A DNA stretch of 64,000 nt from assembly GCA_963576725.1 (NCBI GenBank), contig OY755240.1, positions 35,419,663 to 35,483,662 on the forward strand. The letters run 5' to 3'. How positions within the stretch are numbered: the first letter of the stretch is position 1; the number at the start of each line of letters is the position of its first letter. The DNA comes from Azorinus chamasolen. Lineage: Eukaryota; Mollusca; Bivalvia; Cardiida; Solecurtidae. Shown here piece by piece: positions 33,411 to 48,400 of this stretch. Made by a program: the position numbers and the translations under genes. The notes under the pieces were generated by a model that was given only the letters and a program-made list of their open reading frames with translations, was not told the DNA's origin and made no database searches.

Positions 33411-36400
33411 TGTACCCTGTGACCTTGACCTTTGACCCATGAACCAGGGAGTTGAACGCGACAGATCGTCTTTGTGTGGTGAACATTTGTGCAATGTTAG
33501 TTTGAAATCCATTCACAGATTTAAAAAAAGTTATAGAAGGAACACGAAATTTGGGATGGGTGGATGGAAGGACGGACGGACGGACGGACAGACAGACTGA
33601 CGGACGGATAGACGGACGGACGGGCGGACGGAAGGACGGACAATGCGATTACTATATGCCCGCCGTCGGGGGCATAAAAAAGCTTATTGTTTAGTTCAGC
33701 AGTCTCACTCTCTTAATATGATAAACAGACAAAGGGAAATTGATTAATATGATAAACACGTGGGGAATTTATTAATTTCATAAACAGACACGTGGGGAAT
33801 GGATTAAGATGATAAACGGTCACAGGGGAATGGACCAATATGATAAACAGACACATCGGTGTAATAATATGATAAAAAGAACAAGGGGATAAACACACAC
33901 ATATAAATGGATTATTATGATAAACAGACACAGGGCTAGATTCGTATGATAAAAACACGGGTTAATGGATTAATATGATAAACAGACACGAGGAATATGA
34001 TTGATATAATATACACACAGGGGAATGGATTAACATTATTAACATACAAAGAGGAATATATTAATCGCATTAATGTATGTTTACGACATAAATAGTTGAT
34101 TTAATCCCTACACGAATCTCTCTGAAATCACATATTGCATAAAGACATTTCCTTAAAATCCTGAAAACGGCTATTTATTTTCGAATAAACAATAAGATCA
34201 CACTAATATGTATAGTAGTACATGTTATTTTTTGCGAGAGCTAGATGAAATGTATAGAAATATGATTCATGATTGATAAATTCAATTAAGAAAAACAGGC
34301 ATTTCACAAACTTCGTACATTGTTTTAAATGATTCAAATGACAAGCTGACAATGGTCTTAATATTAAACATCTAAATATTAAATACCTAAAGGAAGACAC
34401 AAGGGTTTGATGTTGGAACATTCCTCTTGAATATAACTGCAAAACATTACAATCATCTAGCTCAATGTCTGTATAGTTTTCTGAAAGATTTGCCCGCGCA
34501 TGAAGTTATGATCGAGATAAAAATATTAAAGGGCAAATGTTCATATGTACAAGGATCGTTGAGGGTCATTGTTAGGTACGAGGGTTATTAAGCGTCATAA
34601 GGATGTACGAGGATCATTGATATGAACAAGGATCATTGAGGGTCATTGATTTGAACGAGTGTCATTGATATGTGCCAGGATCATGTACGACGGTCATTTC
34701 ATATGTACAATGCTCATTGATAAGTACGAGGGCCATTGATATGTTATAATGCGTTGATATACATACACGAGGGCCATTGATATGTACTAGGGTCATTGCT
34801 ATATATGTGCAATAGTCATTGATATACATGCACGAGAGTCATTGATATGTACGAGGGTCATTGATATGTACTAGGTCGTTGATATACATGCACGAGGGCC
34901 ATTGGTATGATGTACCAGGGTCATTGATATACATGTGCGAGAGTCATTGATATACATGTGCGAGAGTCATTGATTTGTACGAGGACCATTGATATATACT
35001 AGGGTCATTGATATACATGTGCGAGAGTCATTGATATACATGCGCGAGAGTCATTGATTTGTACGAGGACCATTGATATATACTAGGGTCATTGATATAC
35101 ATGTGCGAGAGTCATTGATATACATGCGCGAGAGTCATTGATATGTACTAGGTCGTATATATACATGTACGAGGATATGTACAAGCAGAAACACTTTCTG
35201 TGATATGGAAGATTTTGCAGGTAGGTGTCGACTAATAAAATATGTGTGAACAGAGTGAAATGAATGGTTACTATGGAAACAGTTAAGACGTTACGTAGAT
35301 TTAATTGTTTGGTCCTCAAATTAGATATTTTGTTTTCTGAGGAGTTTGTCATCATGTTTAACTGCATTTGAAGTTGTTTTCTGATATTTGTAGGATAAAA
35401 ACGTGAATAGTTTACATGATTCATGTTATTTCTATATTGGTTTTTACTATTTTTAATGTTCTCATTAATATTCATGAGTATGCAAATAAGTCAATTGCAA
35501 TGAATAGCTAGAAATATTTCAATTCAATAATTCCAATTGGTACTAGTTTTATAGTTTTAAGACAAAACCTGGCTGTGATATGGACGATTTTGCAGGTATG
35601 GGCCATCATTACGAAAACTCGGGAATTGCCATGGAACGGGTTAAAATGTTACTTAAATGTTATGTTTTGTTCATCAAATTAGATATTTTGTTTATTGAGG
35701 ATTTTGTAATCATGTTCAATTGCATTTGAAATTGTTTTCTGATATTGTAGGATAAAAAGGTGAAATGTTTGCGTTATTTCTAGCTTTTTATTTATAGATT
35801 TTTTTGGTCCTCAAGTTAGATATTTTGTTTTCGGAGGATTTTGTTATCATGTTAAACTGCATTTGAAGATGTTTTCTGATATTTGTAGGATAAAAACGTG
35901 AATATTTTACATTATTCATGTTATTTCTATGTTGTTTTTACTATTTTTAATGTTATCATCAATATTCATGAGTATGCAAATAAGTCAATTTCAAGGAAAA
36001 GCTAGAGATATTTCAATTTAATAATTCAATTTGGTACTAGTTTTATAATTTTAGGACAAAACCTGGCTGTGATATGGACGATTTTGCAGGTATGTGCCAT
36101 CATTACGAATACTGGGGAGTTGCCTTGGAAACGGTTAAAACGTTACTTAAAGGTAATGTTTTGTTCCTCAAATTGGATATTTTGTTTACTGATGATTTTG
36201 TAATCATGTTAAACTGTATTTGAAGTTGTTTTCTGATATTTGTAGGATAAAAAATTCAAATGTTTACGTTATTTCTATAGGTTTTTTTTACTGTTTTTAA
36301 TGTTCTCATTACTATTCATGAGTATGAAAATAGGGGAACTTAAAACAACAAGCTGTAAATGAAAGCACAATGTATTATCTTCAATTTGGTATCAGTTTTA

Positions 36401-39400
36401 TAGCTTTAGGACAAAAACTGGCGTGTGATATGGGCGAATATGCAGGTATGTGTCATGATTACAAAAACTAATGGGTTGCAATGGAAACAGTTACAATACA
36501 CATACCCTAAAGAGAATTTAAACTTGGGTACATTCGCGATTCTGATTCAGTAGACTGTTATGAACATTTTGGTACCCATTAAAAAAGTAGGGATGCACAG
36601 CAAATCCAACTGGCTCCCTGAGTAAAGGTACAGGCTGATCCCAATTCTTTGAGCTGAAAATCGGTCTCAGGCTCACCTTATTTTGTTAATAATTAAGCAG
36701 TTTTAGCGGAAGAACTTTTCATTCAGAGGCGTGATTAACAGTAATATTCGAGTATCACGAACCACCGAGTCGGACTTAATCGAACAGAATCTAACAGATC
36801 TAACATTATGGGATAATGTTGTTTGTTTTTATTCTGAACCTCCTTATTATCAGGACCACAAGTCAGTAAAATCGAGGTAAAAAAAAAGTAAAGTACCTAG
36901 TTATAGTCTACTTTCAGTCCGAATGACCGCTCAGCCGACTGTACATTTACTCCCCTGGTCATTGAGTCATTGGCCTACAATATTGAGCACTGCTAACATA
37001 TGGCGCAATCATGCAGCCGCAGTACCGGCGAGTTACCCTCACAGGTACCCATTTTAACCCCTGGGTGGAGAGTATGTGCGGTGGGAGACACGGAAAAGCG
37101 TCTCTGAAATTTCCGGGTGGGACCGGGATTTGAACCCCGGACCTCCGGACTGATAGTCAAGCGCGTTACCACTAGACCACCGCCATCTACGAGGTCAACT
37201 CTGCTCAGACGTATTTTTTTCATATTAAATTTTGCTATAGTGTATTATACGATATGTTCTCCGCCCGACTTACACGAGGATCACGTGCATCGCTTAATTC
37301 ACCTCAGCTCAAACGAAGAATGTTTAGACTGGCTCAGTGTGATAACTAGTGAATGTCACCATCGCGTAAAAAAGACATGTTCTACGGACATGTTCTTTTA
37401 GAATGGCACACGACACGTTTATTGATATAAAAGATATAGCAGTAATGTGTGTGCATGCTTAGATGTTTCGTGACTGTAATTTATTAAGTAAATTTGCAAA
37501 AATAAACTCTGTTGTCTGATTTAATATAGATGATATCTAAATGACGCTTTCTGCAGCTATCTGCTTTTATCAGAATCGATACTAAGAAACAAACATAACC
37601 AATCTTACACTTGCATCTCGTCCGGTAAAGTTCTGGAATATCCATCTTTTCCAACCAACCAGTAAGTTTTCTGCAATCCTTTACCCTGTTCAAATAAAAA
37701 AAATAAGGAATACACCAAACATCATTGTACATTTACTATATAGCTCGAACAATTTGACCTGGACCCTCACCTTAATGCAGAATACATAATGAGAGAGATG
37801 ACGCTGTATAAATAAAACTCCGCCGGTAAATCGTGAAGTATATTCTCGCTGAAATAAACCCGTGCATATGTAAACCATACAATCACGAGTGCGTCCATGC
37901 ATAGTTGCTTACCGGGACAGGTGCCGAGGATAAACCCGTGCAATGTTACGATTTTTTATTCAAATAAGGTAGGTCAGGGTCCAGGTCAAATTGTTCGAGC
38001 TATAATATGGAAACAAAAATGTGCTAACAGTACATTTGTCATCTACGTACACATTACGTTGCTTACACCCTCTGTGACCAACATATCACGCGGTCAACGC
38101 GGCTAACACACCACGCGACTAATACGTAACGCTGCGAACACATAACGCGGATAACATATCAAGATGCTATCACACTATGCGGCTTATACATTACGCTGTT
38201 AACATTTCATGTGGCTACCATATCACGCGGCTCACACGACTAACATTTTACACGGCTACCATAACACGCGGCTCACACGACTAACATTTCACGCGGCTAA
38301 CATATCACATGGCTCACACGGCAAATATATCACGCGACTAACACGACATTTCATGCGGTTAACACATCATGCGTCTAACACGTCTAACGTAGCACGCGGT
38401 TTCCGCGGCTAACAAATCACGCAACTAACACATCATGCGGCTGACACGACTAACATTTACTGCGGCAGTTCATGCAGTTTACATATCACATTGCTCACAT
38501 GGCTAATGTGGCTAACACACGACGATACTAGCACAGTGTGTGGCTAATACATCACGCGGTTAACACATAACGCGGCTTGCACATCACGACGCTAACACAC
38601 CACGCGGCCAACATCACTACGGTAACATATCATGATGCTAACACATTACGCAGTCAACACATCACGAGGCTAACACATCATAATGCCAACACGGCAACAC
38701 ATCACGTGGTTAACACATAACGCGACAAACACATCACGAGGCTAACACGTCGCTCGACTAACACATTACGCGACCAACACATCACACGACTAACACGACT
38801 AACACGACTAATAACGAGGCTAACACATCACACGCTTAACGCATCTCGCACATCACGAGGATAGCATATCCCGCAATTATCACATAACGCGACTACCGCG
38901 ACTAAACTATAACACGACGAAAACATCACAAGGTTAACAAATCACGCGAATAACACACCACTATGTTTTCACGTCACGATACTAACACGTCACGTTTGCT
39001 TTCATTATCTACAGCGTGTGTTTCATAATTCATAAATGTCAAAATATTATTTTGAGATACTGACCTTTGTAAAGTACAGCATGCAACGCGCGCAAACACG
39101 TATACTATTTGATAGAATATCACATTGCAAATTGAATGAAAAAATGCCCATCTTGCATTATGTACGTGCGTTTTACTTTGGGAGGTAGAGCGTTAGATCT
39201 AAGAATGATTGATACTTAAGACGGTTTAATATGTTTCGCCCTGTGCTAATTTAATACATATAGTTCATGCTCAGAAGCATTGTACGAATGCCATGTTTAA
39301 ACAGCTCTACGTTTCATTAGGGTCCAAATTGTTGAATAATCACACACCACAGATTGCAATTCAAAGGGAAAAACGTGCTTGTGAAACAATATGCCCCAAC

Positions 39401-42400
39401 TAAATGATGGGCACATACTAATAGATGGTTTGAATTTTGACTTCATATGATGACATTGGCAGGCCGTTTGTAAGGCACCATGAATCTACTACTTTGTCTG
39501 ATAAGCATACGCACTAAGTATGAAGTCTCAATCTGTAAAATTCAAAGTTTATGGCGATGGCTAAAGTTTAAGACAGACAAACAACCACACTATGCACAGC
39601 ATCTAAAAAAATGATGTTCAACGTATTTTAGTATTGTTTATTTTACTAAGATACTCAATCAGTTGCATGTACAATACAAACTAAACTAACCTTGACCTCT
39701 ATTATCCCCCTCTCCAGCAGTTGGAAACCCCATTGCAGGTATGCCAAGGCATCTGCCATGTCCGTGCTCACATGGATGTGAAAGGCTGCATGAAAATTGA
39801 ATGTAGGTTTAAATCTGCACCAAACCAGAAAAATATAGGTATCCGCTTTTATTGTTTGTCAACTGCATTATTATTCCATTGTTGTTTCCAATTCATTATG
39901 AGCGACAGACAGATGATATATTGATTAGACTTCAAGTTACGAAACTGTGCTAGATGAGAGGAACTACCACTGTTACGTGGTATGTAGTTTTCTATAAACC
40001 TTTAACATGTTATGTACCAATCTGTATATATAAGCCTTTAGCATATTACTTACCAATCTGTACATATAAGCCTTTAGCATATTACTTACCAATCTATATA
40101 TATAAGCCTTTAGCATATTACTTACCAATCTGCATATATAAACCTTTAGCATGTTACTTACCAATCTGTATATATAAAGCTTTAGCATGTCACTTACCAA
40201 TCTGTTACATGGTGTGTAGTTTTATATAAACATTTAGTATGTTACTTACCAATCTGTATATATAAACCTTTAGCATGTTACTTGTATGTTTGTTTTGTCT
40301 GTGTGCGCCCATATATGTTTTGATAGCTATGTACACATGCTGTGTTTTATTATGCTGATGTTCGAAGGGCTGTTTGTTCTGTATGTGGTGTGGTGTTTGT
40401 TCTGTATGTGGTGTGGTGTTTCCTGCAGGACTCATATTTGTATTTTTACCAATCTGTATATATAAACCTTTAGCATATTTGTAGTCGGCCAAATGTTGTT
40501 GTCTGCTATAATCTTCATTTGTTTGATTCACCTCCTCTTTTCTTTCCTATCATTTTTAACCACGGTAAAAAAAAGTTTGGATCCTAATGAGACACCGAGT
40601 TACACGACGTCTCATCTGGATCTAAACTGTTTGCATAGGTAATCACAGATGCGATATTGGCAGCGAAAGTTAATTGACATCACCTTGGCCTGTAGATTCC
40701 ATTCTTGATGCCATATTGATTGTGTCTCCAAACAAGCAATAACGGGGCATGGTGAGCCCTACAACTCCTGCAGCACAAGGTCCAGTGTGCAGTCCAATCC
40801 TCAGCTGTAGTTTGGCCCCTGGCAAATGCCGAATACGGAACTTTGTGACGGCGCTAAGGAGATCTAGCGCCATGTTTGCGATCTCACCGGCGTGCCTGCA
40901 GCCATTTCTATTTGGTATACCACTTGCCACCATGTATGCATCTCCAATTGTTTCCACCTTTTCCGAAAGAAAATGAAATATACCATAATTTTGATGTCAA
41001 AATTCTGAGCAAAGTCTCGTCGATAGACAATCAAAAGAATACCATGTTTAACATTAAAATGTTGAGCAAGGTCACATCGATAGAAAATGCCTTCTTACAC
41101 ATATTTCAAAGCAGACATTGTTTAATTATTTAAGATGTGTAATCAGAGTGTCCAGATGAGACGATGAGTTCCTGCACAGGCAAATACGTGTAGTGACAGA
41201 TGAGACGACGAGTTACAGATGAGACGACATGAGACGACGAGTTACAGATGATACGACGAGTTACAGATGAGACGGCGAGTTACAGATGAGACAAATTACA
41301 GATAAGACGGCGAGTTACAGATGAGACAAGTTTCAGATGAGACGACGAGTTATATTCTGTTATTATCAATATTTGGTTTCACACTGTGATACAGCTCACC
41401 AATTACATTCTGTTATTATCAATATTTGCAATCCATACAGACATTGTAACTTGCGATGCTGCGGGTGGTCTTGGATTGACCCAGATAACCCCTTTTTTCG
41501 TTGGACGGCGCACATATTTACAGTAAAGTCCTTCTACAACTGTCAACTGAACTCTAATCTGAGTCTTTATAGCCGTTGCACATAGTTCCTGCATTACTGG
41601 CCCATGCTTGCTTTTAAATGCATCAACGATCATGTATCCAATAGTTGTCTCACCGCGTTGTCCTTTCATTCGGAAATGTTGTATTAAGATATTATTTACA
41701 GATAATAATTAGCTTCAAACAAATATATACATTTATTAATGGCTAACAAGTTGGTGCTAAACTAATATATTGAGAAACGCCGAGCAACAAGCTATGTCAA
41801 GCTGAGTTTAAAACAAAAATAACACAATCATTCTGCTAGAGAATGAAGTATATGTCAGAGAACACACCTTGTAGACATCGTGCATGCCAATGATCTCGTC
41901 AAATGTGGTGTACAGGTCATTTAGTAGGTCAATCACCTGCAAAACTAAAGTCAATATAAGGCAACCAGAACAAAGTATTTTGCAAACTCTATCCTATTCG
42001 CTAAGTACTATAATTGTTTCGTTTCAGTTTTCTGCCATAAAAACCAGTTTGCTATCAGTGTGTGCAATAGTTATGATTTCGGTAAAGCTTGGAAATACTC
42101 GATATAGATCTAATCTAGATACAAACTGCTTTGATTTCTTTTATTTCGGATCACTGATCTAGACAAAAATTCTTTGCAAAGGTAATCAAACCATGCTCAA
42201 CAGAGGGTGCAGAAATACACCGGTGTCTTTGTTAATGCCATTGTCATTCTACATATAATTGTTTTCATATCTCTACAGTCATTCAGGAGGTTTAGTTGTT
42301 TATGAAAAGCTCCAATGGTTTAGACAAACGAACACTTATCAATTATATGAATATGTGCTTAGTTCATAAAGGAGAGATACACGTCCACTACATATGTATG

Positions 42401-45400
42401 ATAAATAAATGAAGATGAATATGATCCACAATGCATACATAGTCTAGAAGCATTATGGATAATCGGAACATGTTCATGGATACCAATAGGTATGAACATA
42501 AATTATAAAGCTGCATATTGCGCCAATTCTTCATTTTCCACATTTGTTCGTTTATCTTACGGAGCTAATGTTAGGGGTTAGTTTACGCTACCCTTTCCCG
42601 TGATGGCTTAACAAGTTCAGAATAAACCTGTCTCTCATTAAAGAGTAAAACATGTTTAAAGTTTCTCCAACAACTGTTCATGTACTTAATTCATATTCCC
42701 TAGTTTTGTGCCATTGTAATTATTCAGTATGCATTTTGCAAACGTTAATTTGTAACCAGTTTGGATCCAAATGTACCGCCGACTCACTAGAAAACAACAC
42801 AAACTGTGTGACAATTTGATCTGTCACTCTGAAAATATATATGTGAAGCTAAATATTGTTTCCTAATTCAGACTGGTGAGAGTGACACAGAATGCTGAAA
42901 ATAGAAACGTAACGTGCTGCAATGCAATAACACCCACTGTACGTATTTAATTTACCTGTAAGGGCGTGCTGTCACCCGAGATGTTCGTGAAGCCTACGAT
43001 GTCGGAAAAGAAGAGTGACGATTCGGAGTAGGTTTCCGGAACCACATGCTCCCCCCTCTTCAGCTGTTCGGCGACTGACCTGATACAGTAAATGTCATTA
43101 CAGTGAACATTAAATTTCTTAGTCACTTGATACCAACAGACCAACACTACTTTCATTCTGTCATGGGCATATTTTTGTTTTAAGGTTCTACTGCATTATA
43201 TGAAATACAATAGCATTAACGGTCAGGTTTTATCAGCAATGTACATGTGCCTGTGCCGGGTCGGGCCAGATCCGGCTAGACCAGACCGGTCAGAACAGCA
43301 ACATGATCTTTTATGTCATTGTGGAAAAAAGGCTTATACATTTGACAGTTTTAATAATGAAAACATTGTAACATAAGGTGCTTCGGAGAGTTATTGTTCT
43401 GCTCGCCTTGTCGCCTGCTCTACTGACAACAGTAACAAACAATTAGTCTACTACAGATAATAACGGAGGCAATGCTAACTGTAATCACCCTCGCTCGTTG
43501 AAATATTAGTTATTCGATTAGTAAAACCTTGGATAGTCATAAAGTATGTCGTAAATCTCAGGTGTATTTAGATAAGTAAACGTTGGGGTGATATATCATG
43601 TATCATGTAATGGCGGGCTATAGTGATGACGTGGTGAAAATCGCAAGACCTAGAAATTAATTTTGCATGGACATTTCTTCAGAAGTAATTGTGAAAAACG
43701 TACAAAAACATTAAATTAGTCATGAGTGAGGTAAATATTGAAGACATGCTGTCAGAAAGTGATGCTGAGACCGAAAATGGACTTGTTTTCAATGTCGAAA
43801 CGAGCAACCCGTACGAAGCTGGTGGGTGGGGTCAGCCAGGCAATGCCGACGAATGGCAGTTTCATCGTGAGAGAAAACGTAAGAGAAACCGTACAGGTAG
43901 TGTAGAACTAGAAACTTTTGAGAGCTTGTCTAAAGATGATCAACTCAGTGCAATATTTAAGAAACTGTTAGATATTCAAGGGGCTCAGCAAGAAATACAC
44001 GGACTGCGGTCGAGAGTAAACAAACATGACGAAGAACTACACGAAACAAAGCGTGGTATAGACATTAATTCCAGACATATTAGGACACTCGCATACAGAC
44101 AAATTGACATTGAAACAAGACAAAAACAAAATAACATAATTCTACGAGGTTTCAAAGACACGAGAAATGAGAACCTGCATGACCTAGTGAACGATGTGAT
44201 ACATGACTGGCTGGAGATAGACCCCAGACAGCTGTGTATAGTAAACGTACATAGAGTAGGGTGGTATGTTGGGGGCGGTTAAGAGGGCCAAACGTAGGAA
44301 CGACGTCGTGCGACGACCTATTCTGGTATCATTTCGAAATAAGGAAGATGCAGACTACGTTTTTGATCAGGCGGCCAAGTTCAAGGGCTCAGAGTTCGCT
44401 ATTGACCGTGATTATCCGTCTGAGGTTGCGGCAGCAAGGCGACGCATCTGGAATGACTTCAAGAAACTGCGCCAAGATAACCCGCGATCTAAAGTTGCCT
44501 TGAAGTATCCGGCAAGAGTGGAAATCGACGGAAAAACAGTAATAGATGAATTTCCTGGCTGGTACAAGCTAATGCATGAGCGTTCATCCTTCGATTACAC
44601 CCAAAGCACGAGCTATACCCAGTCAGATGTGCCAAATCGAAATGTTACTAGTAAACCACCCCGCAGCAGCAACCCGCAGACAGAACGTCAGCGTGATCAC
44701 GGTCAAAATCCGAAACTCCCAGCCTACCGGGGTCAAGCCTATAATGCAGACACTGAATCCGACAGCGATCGAGATCGCGATCAGACTCAGCGAAAGTTCA
44801 TAAGCGGTGATGAACAAAACAATAATGTAAAACAATCGCACAGTGCGCAAATTAAACAAGTGAAAAGATCAAACATACCTGTGAGTGTGAATGGCAATTC
44901 TGTGCAGAAAACACAACCGTGTGCAACACACGGTGTGTCTTCTTCACAGAATGACACGATTCAGCATATATCCTCTCAATTATCCATTGATGAACATAAT
45001 TCACAATCACAGTCATTGTTAAATCCAAGTGCAACATGTAAATCCAGTCCGAATAACACAACACAGCAAATTTCTTCTAATAAACATACAGAGTGTGTAA
45101 ACACAGATGACACGATACCGTTGGTGAGTAGTGAGGGGATTTCGCACGAGGCAGATGAAACTATAACCTCTGACACGGGTAAGCGGGTGTCACATACATA
45201 GGACAGCGCGGTGTGTACTCGATTTGCATTGTTAAATGTACAGTCGCTCCCAAACAAACTGAACAGTAAGGAAATAGCTGATATTTTCGACAAGTGTGAC
45301 TTGATTATGTTTGTAGAAAGTTGGACAAATGAATTGAGCGATATTGAATATGAAGGATTTAAACATTTTGCGTTACATAGAAAAAGATTATTTAATGCAA

Positions 45401-48400
45401 AGAGAGATTCTGGCGGAGTTGTAATTTATGTCCGTGACAAATTGGTAACTGACAATATGCTGTATAAATGTACTGACGATAATATTCTTTGGTTACATTT
45501 AGACAGTGATGCATTTGGCCTAAATGGTGATTTTTTTCTATGTCTTTGCTATAACCCCCACAGGGATCCAGCAGTGAGGCACAAAATGATAAATTATCAA
45601 GCTTTGACAAAATTTACAATGATATAGTCGAAATTGAAAGTCTTGCAGAAAATCATTGTAATTTCTTGGTTTGTGGTGACTTTAAATGCAAGAAGTGGCA
45701 CATTTCATTTTGTTGAAAATGATGTATTTTTACAAGTAGATGTTTTGCCAGATGATTATACATTTGATTTACAATTGCCAACAAGGCACTCAAAGGATTC
45801 GGTTGTAAATGAATATGGCAGACTTTTAACTAGTTTGTGCAAAGAAACGAGCATTCGTATATTGAATGGTCGTTTTGGCGATGACAAGTCAATAGGTAAT
45901 TGTACATATGTGGGAACTAAAGGTCAGTCTCTGGTTGATTATGTGTTGATAAGCGAAAATATGCTAGATTTGGTGTCTGAATTTGCAGTGCACGATCCAA
46001 ATATCATTTCGGATCACTGTCTTATAACATTTACTCTTAAATCATATACTAATTTTGTAGAACAGGAAATTGTTGTAGAAAACAAATACCAGAATTTTAC
46101 AAAGATTCAGTACAAATATAAGTTTGACGAAGATACAAAAGATCAATTTTTGAATTCGATCGATTCGGATGGTTTTATAAATGAAATCTCAGGCTTAACA
46201 GATAATGTAAAAACTGCAAACGATGGTGAAAGTATTGATAAAAATTTGTCAGAATTTAATAATCTTTTGCAATCCCGCTGCGATCTGGTTTTTAAGAAGA
46301 AACTTCATTCGGACACCGTTACTGGTAGAAAACAGAGCAGAACAGACAAAAAGCAGCCTTGGTTTAATGACAAGTGTGAAGAATACAGGGACACTTTCTA
46401 TCAGCATTTAAACAGTTTTAGATCAGATCTTTCAGAGAATAATAGAGAGGATTTAGTTAGGGCACGTTCCGTATATAAGCGAACCCTGAGGCAAAGTAGA
46501 AATAATTTTGATAAAAATAAAACAGAAAAACTACTTGAAGCAAAGACCAAAAACGCAAAGATGTACTGGAAGATGTTAAAAGGGGTGTATATGCAAAATA
46601 AGTCTAAACAACTGTCATCTCGAGATTTTGAAATTTATTTTAAAGCTATTAATAATCCGGAGAGTGATTTTTATCAACCGGATGAGGATGTTCTGTATTT
46701 TAATGACAGGTATATTAATGGCGAATTCCAAATAATGTTCGATGAGCTAAATTCAGAGATTTCTCAAGAAGATATTACTAAGTCTATTAGGGATCTAAAG
46801 AACGGTAAGTCAGGAGGACCTGATTTATATATAAATGAGATATTTAAACACAGTAACCACCATATTGTAAAATACTTACATGAACTTTTTAATAGAATTC
46901 TAAATGCGGGTTATTTCCCCAAAGTTTGGTCTGAAGGCTATATAGTACCAATTCACAAGAAATCTAGTATTGATAATGTGGAAAATTACCGAGGAATTAC
47001 GCTACTGAGCTGCCTCGGCAAACTTTTCACACGTATTTTGAATTCACGTTTAAACTGTTGGGCTGAAGAATATAATGTTTACATAGAGGCTCAAGCAGGA
47101 TTTCGACAAAATATGGGCACGGTAGATAATGTTTTCATATTGCATAGTGTTATTACACATCATTTAAACAATGGTAAAAAACTTCTTTGCTCCTTCGTAG
47201 ATTTTACGAAGGCGTTTGACTATGTAGTACGGGAAAATCTGTGGTTGAAATTGATTAAATCAGGAGTCCGGGGAAATATTCTTAATGTTATTAAATCGAT
47301 GTATTCTGAAATCAAGGCCAAAGTCAAATATGAAAATATGCTCAGCGACGATTTTGTTTGTAATTTAGGAGTACGACAGGGGGAATCTCTCTCACCTTTC
47401 CTGTTTTCAATGTATCTAAATGACCTGGAACAAGAATTTTCACTAAAGGGAGCCGATGGAGTCGAGCTTGATATGTTCAAACTTTTCATACTGATGTATG
47501 CCGATGATATCATAGAGATGTCAGAATCTGCAGAAGGTCTACAGAAAGGTCTTAATATTCTTGAAAATTACTGTATGAAATGGAAACTGACTGTGAATAC
47601 TTCTAAAACAAAATGTATGGTGTTCAGAAAAGGGGGGTTACCAAGGCGGGATATTAGTTTCTTTTATGGTAATAACAAATTGGTAATTGTAAGCAAATTT
47701 GTCTTTCTAGGGGTTGTATTCACAACTGGAGGGGCATTTTCTGAGGCACAAGCTACTCTGTCCGGACAAGCACAGAAGGCAATTTTTAAACTGAATAAAT
47801 ATTTGCACAATTTTAAGGGTATACCTTTAAAACATTATCTAGAACTTTTTGACAAACTTGTTAGTCCAATTCTTTGTTATGGTTGTGAAGTCTGGGGATT
47901 TTGTAAGGCTGACAAAATCGAGAAAGTACATCTACAATTTTGTAAACGATTATTACACGTAAAGCAAAGTACGCAAACAGATATGGTATATGGGGAATTA
48001 GGGCGTCTTCCATTGCAGTACAATCGTTTCCTAAGAATAGTAAATTATTGGTTGAAAATTGTACAATGTTCGGATACAAAATACATAAAATGTGCATATA
48101 TTACACTTGTAAATGACATTGAAAAAATGCCAAGAAAAGATAATTGGGCTTCCCTTGTGAAAAAGATGCTGTCAGAATTAGGTTTTTATGAAGTTTGGTT
48201 ATTTCAGGGAGTCGGAAATAGCTCGTATTTTCTGTCTGTTTTCAAGCAAAGATTTGAAAGACAACATGATGTAAAATTGGCAGGCTAGATTAGAGAGCTC
48301 GCCAAAAGCTCGTTTTTACATATTATTTTCCAATTTTGGCTTTCAAGACTACCTAAATCATGTAACATTTACAAAGTTTAGAATAGCATTAACTAAATTG

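Noticed and set aside
37117..37401. A 94-codon plus-strand frame
   Set aside because: It runs through the tRNA head of the SINE and into intron sequence; no protein similarity.
39973..40531. Repeat-rich frames on both strands near 40 kb
   Set aside because: 36-bp period, a multiple of three, keeps frames open; no coding signal.
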